Below, piece by piece: positions 8,909-15,958 of a DNA stretch of 64,000 bases. The stretch is taken from assembly GCA_012516075.1 (NCBI GenBank), contig JAAYXE010000195.1:1-64000 (forward strand), written 5' to 3'. The translations under genes were made by a program, and so were the position numbers. The notes beneath the pieces are model-generated. The model worked only from the letters and a program-made list of their open reading frames with translations, was not told the DNA's origin and ran no database searches. This DNA comes from Chloroflexota bacterium (GTDB taxonomy: Bacteria; Chloroflexota; Anaerolineae; Anaerolineales; UBA4823). The first letter of the stretch is position 1, and every line of letters begins with the position of its first letter.

Positions 8909-9961
8909 TCAGGCTTCCGGCAGACGGTAGTACTGGATCGCCACCGGAGTCAGACTGTCTTCGATGTCCTCAAGATTGTGAATGCCCAGCCGGCCGCGCT
9001 GGTAGAGGTATTCGACATGTGCTCCCGCTTCTTCCAGGGCCAGCAGGACGTTGTAGCCGTTCACCTCCCCGAACAAAATCTGCGAAATTTCTTTGATCGT
9101 GTGCGGCTGCTCCAGGAAATCGAGCACCTTGTTGAGCCGCTCTATGTGCAGCGCCTCAATTTCGTCGATGCGGCCGGCCAGATCATGGATCGGCTCCTTA
9201 TGCCCGCCCAGCACCAGGCGCACGTCTGGGGCCCAGCGGCGCAGCTTTTCCAGCGACTGCAGGTAATGGCCCAGTCCGGTGTACAGCGTGAGGTGCTCCG
9301 GAGACTGGTGCGGGCTGGTCCGGTCGAGAATGTGGTCGCCGCTGAAGAGCACGTCGTGCAGCCGCAGGACGACATGTCCCGCGCAGTGGCCGGGCACGTG
9401 AAGCAGTTCGAAGGGGCCCACCCGCATCCCCGCTGCTTCGTAGGTGAAGTCCACCTTCACCGAGCTGTACAGGCTCTTCGTCAGCTTATACATCTCGATC
9501 AGGGCTTTGCGCCGTTCAGCAGAAACGCCTGCCTCCGCCAGGAATACATCCAGGCGCCGGGCGATGACCACCAGGCGCTCTTCGTAGTGGGTCAGCACGC
9601 GCAGGTCCAGCTCGTGAACGCCAATGCGGGCCGGCGTACGCGGCCGGATCGCGGCCAGTCCGCCGAAATGGTCGATATGTCCGTGCGTAATCAGGATATG
9701 GGTCAGGTTTTCCGGGCTGAAGTCCTGGCCGGTCAGGTCTGAAACGGCCGCCAGACCTTCTTCCAGATGCTGGCTGCTGTTCCCGAAACCGGAGCCGGTG
9801 TCAATCAACACGCGCCCGGTTTCCGTCCCCGGAAGCCAGACGGCGTAGGCGTACCCCCAGAAGCCCGGAAAGACCTCCAGCGGGATCTGGAAGATCTGGG
9901 CTCCTGCAGAGCTCTCAAAACGGCGCACTTCATGCGGTTCTGGATGCACCGGAACGCTCAT
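8909..9961 (-). CDS. MBL-fold metallo-hydrolase
   Basis: Metallo-beta-lactamase fold protein of 350 residues with the metal-binding motif THGHIDHFGG, a later LHVPGHCAGHVVL His and a LFSGDHIL Asp, as in glyoxalase II-like hydrolases. The last 100 residues form a winged-helix-like extension (PHTIKEISQILFGE, then YLYQRGRLG) seen in LACTB2-type members. Likely a thioesterase or related hydrolase, possibly of acyl-CoA thioesters given the operon; this is inference. The ATG lies 4 nt after the TetR stop codon, so the two are almost certainly cotranscribed. Confidence 0.85.
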   Translation of the reverse strand: MSVPVHPEPHEVRRFESSAGAQIFQIPLEVFPGFWGYAYAVWLPGTETGRVLIDTGSGFGNSSQHLEEGLAAVSDLTGQDFSPENLTHILITHGHIDHFGGLAAIRPRTPARIGVHELDLRVLTHYEERLVVIARRLDVFLAEAGVSAERRKALIEMYKLTKSLYSSVKVDFTYEAAGMRVGPFELLHVPGHCAGHVVLRLHDVLFSGDHILDRTSPHQSPEHLTLYTGLGHYLQSLEKLRRWAPDVRLVLGGHKEPIHDLAGRIDEIEALHIERLNKVLDFLEQPHTIKEISQILFGEVNGYNVLLALEEAGAHVEYLYQRGRLGIHNLEDIEDSLTPVAIQYYRLPEA

Positions 9962-9964
9962 AGA

Positions 9965-10534
9965 TCAGCCTCGCTCGCTCAGCAGGCCGCGCAAAAACAG
10001 ATCCGCATACTGCGCAGCGATGTCCTGCGGGTTGAGGGGGCCGTCGGGTTTATACCAGGTGATCGTCCAGTTCATCACCCCCAGCAGCGCCCGGGCGGTC
10101 AGGTTAGGGTCTACCGGGGTAAAAACGCCTGTATGCTGGCCTTCCAGAATCAAATCCCGCCATAACTTCTCGAAGCGGTCGCGGCGAGGGATATGGCGGG
10201 CATGCAGTTCCGGTTCCAGGGAGCGGTGTTCCAGCAGCAGGACGGCGGCCAGGTCACGGTGCTCCAGCATCACATTTAAGTACACGATCATGGCCTGGCG
10301 CAGCTTTTCCTCCGGCGGCAGGGGCTGTGCGACGACCGCCTGCATGTGATCGATGAGCAGGTCCAGGGCACGGTCCAGCACCGCCAGCAGCACCTCCTGC
10401 TTGCTGGAAACATGGTGATATAGGCTGGCTTTCTGCAGGTTCACCGCCTGGGCGATGTCCTGCATGGATGCAGCGTGAAAGCCTTTCTGGCCAAATATTT
10501 GTGCAGCAGCTTCAAGAATCTCGTCCCGGGTCAA
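9965..10534 (-). CDS. TetR/AcrR family transcriptional regulator of the beta-oxidation operon
   Basis: TetR-type repressor of about 189 residues. The N-terminal helix-turn-helix reads LEAAAQIFGQKGFHAASMQDIAQAVNLQKASLYHHVSSKQEVL, cut here by description only: residues 6-50 form the standard TetR DNA-binding unit. The C-terminal domain resembles the TetR_C_33-like ligand domain found in acyl-CoA-responsive regulators. The start is set at a TTG (10532-10534) with a GGAGGG just upstream; the reading frame continues 12 codons further but that stretch overlaps the operator and the promoter start point. As first gene of the operon it probably represses itself and the fatty-acid genes until an acyl-CoA releases it. 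Confidence 0.9.
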   Translation of the reverse strand: MTRDEILEAAAQIFGQKGFHAASMQDIAQAVNLQKASLYHHVSSKQEVLLAVLDRALDLLIDHMQAVVAQPLPPEEKLRQAMIVYLNVMLEHRDLAAVLLLEHRSLEPELHARHIPRRDRFEKLWRDLILEGQHTGVFTPVDPNLTARALLGVMNWTITWYKPDGPLNPQDIAAQYADLFLRGLLSERG

Positions 10535-10547
10535 TGATCCCTCCACC

Positions 10548-10565
10548 CTACCGACCGGTCGGTAG
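10548..10565. promoter_or_regulatory. 18-bp perfect palindrome, probable TetR operator
   Basis: The 18 bp CTACCGACCGGTCGGTAG is its own reverse complement. It lies immediately upstream of the TetR ribosome site and spans the expected transcription start of the promoter at 10570-10598, ideal for repression. The core fits the pattern ACCGNNCGNNCGGT that I recall for the PaaR branch of TetR regulators. No second copy was seen upstream of other genes here by eye. Confidence 0.8.
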
Positions 10566-10569
10566 CCCA

Positions 10570-10598
10570 AGCATACCAGAGCGACGGTTATATGTCAA
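10570..10598 (-). promoter_or_regulatory. sigma70-type promoter of the TetR/beta-oxidation operon
   Basis: On the minus strand TTGACA (10593-10598) is followed after exactly 17 bp by TATGCT (10570-10575). The predicted start, near 10563, falls in the palindrome. The -35 box is a perfect consensus match and the -10 box matches at four of six bases. Confidence 0.75.
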
Positions 10599-10908
10599 GG
10601 AAAAGGGTGTGAATTATCAAATTTCATGACAGAGAATTGAACTGCCGTACCTTCAAATTCGATTAATAAAATGCCCTTGAAAAAATAAACTGTGCCCCCG
10701 GTGTTACCCGCTCCCAGGCGGGTTATAATGCTGATCAGAGCCACACCGCAGCATGGTGCCCCTCGCCCTTCAGCGGAATGCTGTCGCAGAACAGCAAGCA
10801 GGGCATTGGAAAAATAGTCCAAACACCTTCTGCTGTTAGTTCAGAACAAAAGACATAAATTTACCCGGAACAAAGCTTGCAACACTTTACATAAAGAGAG
10901 ATCATCCG
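10599..10908. other. intergenic region between divergent TetR operon and nucleotidase gene
   Basis: About 310 bp without a convincing gene. A TATAAT at 10724-10729 on the plus strand could be a -10 box, but its -35 (GTGTTA) is poor and it lies 180 nt from the next start. A 6-bp inverted repeat (ACCCGC/GCGGGT) sits just upstream of it. A purine-rich AAGAGAG precedes the nucleotidase ATG. Confidence 0.5.
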
Positions 10909-11469
10909 ATGCGTATCCTGGTAGACATGGACGGCGTGATTGCCGATTTCGAAGGCAGCTTTATTAATTTGTGGAAGCAGCAGTACCCCCGGCAGGCATA
11001 TATCCCCCTCGAAGATCGAAAGACCTTTTACCTGCTTCACCAGTATCCTCAGGAACTGCAGCCGCTGGCAATGGAAATCATTTCCGCTCCCGGTTTTTAT
11101 CGCGGCCTGGACGTGATCCCCGGCGCCGTTGAGGCACTGCACGAAATGGTCAACCTGGGCATTGATGTGCGCATTTGCAGCAGTCCCGCCCGGGATTACC
11201 ACAACTGTGTGCTCGAGAAATACGAGTGGGTGGACGAACACCTGGGATCCGATTGGATCGGAAGGATGATCCTGACGGAGGACAAGACCCTGATCCGGGG
11301 AGATATTTTGATCGACGACCGTCCGGAACTGCCCGGCAGCGATACCCCCACCTGGGAGCATGTGCTCTACGACCAGCCTTACAACCGGGCGGTTGGTAAT
11401 AAGCGCCGTCTCACCTGGCAAAACTGGAAAACCGTGCTCAAAGAGGTCCTTCCCCTGGAACAGCGCTGA
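10909..11469 (+). CDS. 5'(3')-deoxyribonucleotidase-like HAD phosphatase
   Basis: HAD-superfamily phosphatase of 186 residues. Motif I is VDMDGVIADFEGSF at the N terminus, where the first Asp is the nucleophile; motif II is around ICSSPAR, and motif IV is LIDDRPE near residue 130. This matches the NT5C family (5'-nucleotidase, C type), which dephosphorylates deoxynucleoside monophosphates, in both length and motif spacing. It appears to be a stand-alone gene, divergent from the TetR operon. Role in nucleotide pool control is inferred from the family. Confidence 0.88.
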   Translation: MRILVDMDGVIADFEGSFINLWKQQYPRQAYIPLEDRKTFYLLHQYPQELQPLAMEIISAPGFYRGLDVIPGAVEALHEMVNLGIDVRICSSPARDYHNCVLEKYEWVDEHLGSDWIGRMILTEDKTLIRGDILIDDRPELPGSDTPTWEHVLYDQPYNRAVGNKRRLTWQNWKTVLKEVLPLEQR

Positions 11470-11558
11470 ACGCAGTTTACTTAATCATCTTTCCACTGGT
11501 CTGTTTTCGTCACGGTCAACTTTCTGCCGCTGTCAAATATCTGTAATGCAAGCATTCC

Positions 11559-11587
11559 TTGTTCAAAAATCTGGATCGTGCTATAAA
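11559..11587 (+). promoter_or_regulatory. candidate promoter of the APH-like gene
   Basis: TTGTTC (11559-11564), a 17-bp spacer and TATAAA (11582-11587). The start point would be near 11594, only about five bases before the ATG at 11599, which also has no visible ribosome site. This points to a nearly leaderless transcript. Confidence 0.5.
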
Positions 11588-11598
11588 CGGTTACAACG

Positions 11599-12804
11599 AT
11601 GCTAATCCATCCCAATCAAGATTCCAACCTCAACAAAAACGGGATCAGCGAAGAAACCATTATCTCGATGATCGGCAACGGCTTCGACCGTGTCGAAACC
11701 CAGTCGTCCATCATCACCGGTTCGCGCAACCTGCTGTACCGCATCCGGCTGGGCAGCGGCGGTGGTCACTCAATGAACGCGGTGATCAAATGGTATCTTC
11801 CCGAGCTGGACCGCTTTTTCGAGCACCGTTTTCGCCGCGAAGAGAAACTTCTGGCGCTCTTGGACCGCTGGTTCACCCAGCGCGTGCCCCGGGTTTACGG
11901 TGGGATCATCGTCCCCAACCGCTACGGCCTGCTGGTGATGGAAGACCTGGGAAAAGACCAGCTCGAAAATCTCTTTCAGGAAGGAGACAGCAGCCAGCGC
12001 CAGCAGCTGCTCTCCCAGGCAGTCGACCTGCTCTCCGAACTCCATGCGGTGACCAGCCGCTATTACACGCAGTTTCACCGCATCATTTACAGCGTCGAAC
12101 TCGACCGCCTGACCGCCCGCACCTATGCACGCAAGCTTCGCATCGCCCTCAACCGCATGCTGAACCTGTACCGCTTCCTCAACGGCCAGTCGCATGAACT
12201 GGGAAACGGCGGCGATACCCAGGCGCCCCGGCTGGAAGAACTGGGGCTGCAGCTCGAATGGCACAGTGTGCGCGATTCGTTTGAGGCCACAACCATCCGG
12301 GCCCTGATCTCCTCACCGAAAAACATCATTCACAACTCTTACGCCCCTTCTCACCTGCTCCTGCATGAGGGGAAACTGAAAGTTCTGGACTTTGAGACCA
12401 TGACTGTGGGGGCCGCCCAGGTCGATCTGGCAGAGTTCCTGCGTTTTCCATCGCTGGGGTTGAATGCAGCCGAGGTGCATTCCGGCCTGAGGCAGTACTA
12501 CGACAACCTGCCGGCAAAGTACACCCATCAGGGATTCGAGCAGTTTGAGCATGTCTTCTGGTGCGCGAACATCTCTCGCTCGCTGGATTATGCCGGCACC
12601 CTGGCCCGCCGCTGTGTCAAATACCAGTTGAGCGGCGAACCACAGGAAGCACAGGCTGCCCTTACCCGTTCCCGGGCTTACCTGGAAGAACTGCTGCTCT
12701 CCTACCAGCAGCTCCCCGCCGGCTATCAGGCTGCACCGGTCCGGGAACTGGCCGAAACCCTGCTCGAGCGGCTGGCCCCTGCAGTTGAAAAACTGCTGCT
12801 GTGA
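11599..12804 (+). CDS. APH/choline-kinase-fold protein with altered active site
   Basis: A 401-residue protein with the layout of aminoglycoside phosphotransferase-like kinases: glycine-containing N lobe (SGSRNLLYRI-type strand near residue 45, then VIKWY with the lysine at 64), hinge LLVMEDLG near residue 113, and a C lobe with KVLDFETMTVGAAQVDLAEFL, whose Asp264 is the metal-binding residue. The catalytic loop, normally HGDxxxxN, reads HNSYAPSH at residues 245-252, so the catalytic Asp is Ser and the Asn is His. It may be a pseudokinase or use a different mechanism. No functional partner is evident nearby. Family assignment good, function unknown. Confidence 0.75.
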   Translation: MLIHPNQDSNLNKNGISEETIISMIGNGFDRVETQSSIITGSRNLLYRIRLGSGGGHSMNAVIKWYLPELDRFFEHRFRREEKLLALLDRWFTQRVPRVYGGIIVPNRYGLLVMEDLGKDQLENLFQEGDSSQRQQLLSQAVDLLSELHAVTSRYYTQFHRIIYSVELDRLTARTYARKLRIALNRMLNLYRFLNGQSHELGNGGDTQAPRLEELGLQLEWHSVRDSFEATTIRALISSPKNIIHNSYAPSHLLLHEGKLKVLDFETMTVGAAQVDLAEFLRFPSLGLNAAEVHSGLRQYYDNLPAKYTHQGFEQFEHVFWCANISRSLDYAGTLARRCVKYQLSGEPQEAQAALTRSRAYLEELLLSYQQLPAGYQAAPVRELAETLLERLAPAVEKLLL

Positions 12805-12866
12805 AGGCGCCGGTTTTCCGCAGCTGTACAACCGTGTTTTTTTACCTTAGCGAGCAGGGCTCTGCG

Positions 12867-12889
12867 CGCCGTCCATGCCGGCGTTTTTT
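12867..12889 (+). terminator. weak intrinsic terminator candidate
   Basis: A short hairpin (CGCCG at 12867-12871, loop of seven, CGGCG at 12879-12883) runs into six T residues. It lies 63 bp after the APH-like stop codon and 33 bp before the next gene. Confidence 0.45.
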
Positions 12890-12921
12890 GAGAAGGTATG
12901 TCTGAGTTGTGGTAGGATTAG

Positions 12922-14496
12922 ATGATGTCACTGCTGCAGTTTTTAGCGATCCTCCTGGTTGCATTCGGCGTCACCTTTCTGCTCACGCTGTTCGGTCTGG
13001 TACTGTTTCCAGGCTTTGTATCGCGTGAGAAGAAAATCGGACAGTACCGGGTGGACGACATCCGCCAGCTCCCGCCGACGACCACCAAGCTGCCGGCCCT
13101 CGGCGGACCGGCGGCTGCCCTGGGGATCAGCATCGCGCTGCTGGCTGCTCACTACGCCGGACTGTTTGAGACCGACTTCCGCTGGTTCCTGGTGCCGGTG
13201 TGGTTGTTCACACTGATCGGTTTTATCGATGACTATCTGAAGTTCCGCCGCTCCTCCGGCCTCCCAGAACGCACCCGCCTGAATTTCATCCTGATCGGTT
13301 CTCTCGCCACCGCGATGGTGCTGTATTTTCGCCTGGGCTACAACGAACCTCACCGTCCGCTGGCTTACATCTCCTACTTTCTCAATCCTGTTGTCTGGTT
13401 CTTCGTCTTCAACATTTTCGCCACTGGCCTGACCACCGTCACGGTGATCTCGGTTGGCTTCTCTGACGGTGTCGACGGCCTGCTGGGCGGCCTGTGGTTG
13501 ATCGCAGCCACTGCCTACGCAGTGATCGGTTTCATGAACGAACAGTGGATCGGAGCGGGGATCTCCGCCTCGCTGGCCGGGTCCGCTCTGGCGTTCCTGA
13601 CCTTCAACGCGCCTTCCAACTGGTCATCGCGACGTCCCCGTTCCGAACGTAAAGCCCGCGTGTACGCCGGCGAGTCCGGCGCCATGTTCGTGGGCGCAGC
13701 GTTCGCCATGCTCTCGCTGCTGACCCTCACAGAGTTTCACTGGTTCATCATCGGCGGTGTGTTCGTGCTCGAAGGCACCACTGCTCTTTACCAGGCCAAA
13801 ATCGCCACACCGATCTTCCGGCGCTTCCTCAAGCTGCCGCGCTTCGCATCCAACGTCTACGTCCCCCATATCGAATTCCCACTGCCTTTCCTGGCGACTC
13901 CTCTGCACTGCCATCTCGACCTGCTGGGGGTTGGCCGGCTGACCGTGGTCAAAATGCTCTACACGCTGGCAGCGGTATTTGGCGCGCTGGGGGTGTGGAT
14001 CCTGTATGTCGATGAGTTCGCCGTCAAAGTGTTCATCTACCTGCTGGGCATCGCGCTGATGGTGCTGGTCTGGATCGCCGGAGCATGGACCAAAACCGTC
14101 TTCCTGGCCCCGGAAATGGGGGTAGAAGGGCCGGAACAGCGCATCACCCTCTATCAGGGACGCCCGCTGCGCTTCGGACGTTTCCGGTTCTACTGGCCGC
14201 GCGAAGTGCTGGACGTAACCATGGAAGAGATCCAGCCGATGCTGGACGGGTTGACCGGACTTACCCTGTGGCATCCGTTAATGCTGCAGGACGCCCAGGT
14301 GGCCATCGCGCAGATGTACGCGCGCACCGGCCGGTCCGAGCAGGCGCTCAACCGGCTCAACCAGATCCCCCAGCAGTCGCTCATGATCCGCCCGCAGGGC
14401 TGGCAGCTCTTTCAGGAACTGCAGCGCAAAGCAGACGCAGCCGGGATGCAAGACGAGCAGTACGCCGTGGTGAACGTCCCGCTATCCCGCAGCTGA
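12922..14496 (+). CDS. MraY-like phospho-sugar/undecaprenyl-phosphate transferase with C-terminal extension
   Basis: Polytopic membrane protein of 524 residues in the MraY/WecA superfamily, which join a UDP-sugar phosphate to a lipid carrier at the inner membrane. Diagnostic motifs are a degenerate KxPTxGG region (residues 52-63), GFIDDYLK (100-107, Mg-binding Asp pair), FSDGVDGLLGG (180-190) and PLHCHLDLLG near residue 331, the counterpart of the PxHHHxELxG loop of MraY with the middle His as Cys. After a final membrane span near residue 390, about 130 extra residues form a soluble tail with a TPR-like helix pair (MYARTGRSEQALNRL). It is outside any mur cluster and followed by a flippase-like gene, so a paralogous lipid-linked glycan role is plausible. 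A GGTAGGA precedes the start. Confidence 0.82.
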   Translation: MMSLLQFLAILLVAFGVTFLLTLFGLVLFPGFVSREKKIGQYRVDDIRQLPPTTTKLPALGGPAAALGISIALLAAHYAGLFETDFRWFLVPVWLFTLIGFIDDYLKFRRSSGLPERTRLNFILIGSLATAMVLYFRLGYNEPHRPLAYISYFLNPVVWFFVFNIFATGLTTVTVISVGFSDGVDGLLGGLWLIAATAYAVIGFMNEQWIGAGISASLAGSALAFLTFNAPSNWSSRRPRSERKARVYAGESGAMFVGAAFAMLSLLTLTEFHWFIIGGVFVLEGTTALYQAKIATPIFRRFLKLPRFASNVYVPHIEFPLPFLATPLHCHLDLLGVGRLTVVKMLYTLAAVFGALGVWILYVDEFAVKVFIYLLGIALMVLVWIAGAWTKTVFLAPEMGVEGPEQRITLYQGRPLRFGRFRFYWPREVLDVTMEEIQPMLDGLTGLTLWHPLMLQDAQVAIAQMYARTGRSEQALNRLNQIPQQSLMIRPQGWQLFQELQRKADAAGMQDEQYAVVNVPLSRS

Positions 14497-14575
14497 TCCC
14501 ACAGGCGAAAACCTTTCCTTCGTAAACCGATAACGAAATAAAAACCACGGTTCATAAGGTTCACGGTCACCATCG

Positions 14576-15916
14576 ATGAGCACATCCCTCCCCCTGCGCC
14601 GAATATTCCAAACCTGGTGGCCTCTGGCCGCGAGCTGGCTGTTAATGGGCATCGAAGTGCCCGCTCTGAGCGCTGTGATCGCCCGCCTGGCCGACCCGGA
14701 GGTCCATCTGGCAGCTTTCGGTGGTGTGGTGCACCCGCTCTCTCTGATCGTGGAAGCGCCCATTATCATGCTGCTGGCCGCGTCCACCGCCCTGAGAAAA
14801 GACTGGGATTCGTACCAGAAGCTGCGGCGCTTTATGATGGTTAGCGGCGCAGCCCTCACCGGGCTGCACGCCCTGGTGGCCTTCACCCCGCTGTATGATG
14901 TGGTCGTGAGCGGGATCCTGAGTGTGCCGCCTGAAGTGGTCGATCCGGGACGGGTGGGCATGCAGCTCATGCTCCCCTGGACGTGGTCCATCGCCTACCG
15001 GCGGTTCAATCAGGGGGTGTTGATCCGCTTCGGGCATTCGCGGGCCGTCGGGGTAGGTACCATTGTGCGTCTGTCAGCCGATGCCCTGGTCGCCGGGGCG
15101 GGATACCTGGTTGGTACGATGCCTGGCATCGTGGTCGCTTCGGCCGCCATGGCCGCCGGGGTATTCAGCGAGGCCGCCTTTGCCGGTATCGTCGTCCGCC
15201 CGGTGCTGCAGGGCGAACTGCGCCATGCCCCGCCGGCGGCCGAACCGCTGACCCTGCGGTCGTTCCTGGAGTTCTACATTCCGCTGGCCATGACCTCGCT
15301 GCTCACCCTGATCACCAACCCCATCGGCAGCGCGGCGTTAAGCCGCATGCCTCAGGCGCTGGCCTCGCTGGCGGCCTGGCCGGTGGTGTCCGGGTTGATC
15401 TTCATGCTGCGCAGCCTGGGCGTCGCCTTCAACGAGGTGGTGGTCGCGCTGCTGGACGAACCCCGGTCGGTGAAAAACCTGCGGCGTTTCACGTTCATTC
15501 TGGCCGCGGCCACCAGCTTTGTGCTCCTGCTGGTGGCCGCCACACCGCTGGCCGGCCTGTGGTTCGAAAAGGTGTCTGCTCTCTCCCCGGAGCTGAGCAG
15601 CCTGGCGCGCACGGCGATATGGCTGGGGATCCCGCTGCCGGCCATCAGCGTGGTACAGAGCTGGTTCCAGGGCGCCATGCTGAACGACCGCCGTACGCGC
15701 GGCATCACCGAGGCGGTGGTGGTGTTCCTGATCGCCAGCGGCATCACGCTCGGTCTGGGGATCGCGTGGAACCAGATCCCGGGCCTGTATTTCGGCATCA
15801 CCGCCCTGGTGATCGCCTCGACAGCGCAGTCACTGTGGCTCTGGCTGCGCGCCCGCCGCTCGCTCGAAGCGATCAACGCCCGGGATGCAGCTGTCAGGGA
15901 GGTGTCTGCCGTGTAA
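14576..15916 (+). CDS. polytopic membrane transporter, MATE/ANK-like
   Basis: Integral membrane protein of 446 residues with about 12 predicted hydrophobic segments, arranged as two similar halves. Overall pattern (N-terminal WPLAASWLLMG, AYRRFNQGVLIRFGHSRAVGVGTIVR near residue 140) recalls bacterial relatives of the progressive-ankylosis protein within the MOP flippase/exporter superfamily that also holds MATE and MurJ. It lies 79 bp after the MraY-like gene on the same strand. Export of a small anion or flipping of a lipid-linked sugar are both open; the assignment rests on pattern recognition only. Confidence 0.55.
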   Translation: MSTSLPLRRIFQTWWPLAASWLLMGIEVPALSAVIARLADPEVHLAAFGGVVHPLSLIVEAPIIMLLAASTALRKDWDSYQKLRRFMMVSGAALTGLHALVAFTPLYDVVVSGILSVPPEVVDPGRVGMQLMLPWTWSIAYRRFNQGVLIRFGHSRAVGVGTIVRLSADALVAGAGYLVGTMPGIVVASAAMAAGVFSEAAFAGIVVRPVLQGELRHAPPAAEPLTLRSFLEFYIPLAMTSLLTLITNPIGSAALSRMPQALASLAAWPVVSGLIFMLRSLGVAFNEVVVALLDEPRSVKNLRRFTFILAAATSFVLLLVAATPLAGLWFEKVSALSPELSSLARTAIWLGIPLPAISVVQSWFQGAMLNDRRTRGITEAVVVFLIASGITLGLGIAWNQIPGLYFGITALVIASTAQSLWLWLRARRSLEAINARDAAVREVSAV

Positions 15917-15925
15917 CCCCTGCAG

Positions 15926-15931
15926 TATAAT
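15926..15931 (+). promoter_or_regulatory. TATAAT -10 element candidate before the E1 gene
   Basis: A perfect TATAAT lies 27 bp before the ATG of the E1 gene, giving a start near 15938. The region 17 bp further upstream is a poor -35. It falls within 15 bp of the preceding stop codon, so read-through is also possible. Confidence 0.35.
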
Positions 15932-15958
15932 TGGCCATATTACACAGGGAGGAAATCA

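Noticed and set aside
10724..10729. TATAAT as promoter of the nucleotidase gene
   Set aside because: Poor -35 and a distance of 180 nt; not strong enough to be listed as a promoter.
10595..10822. 75-codon minus-strand frame upstream of the TetR gene
   Set aside because: Ends inside the TetR promoter, with no ribosome site or recognisable product.
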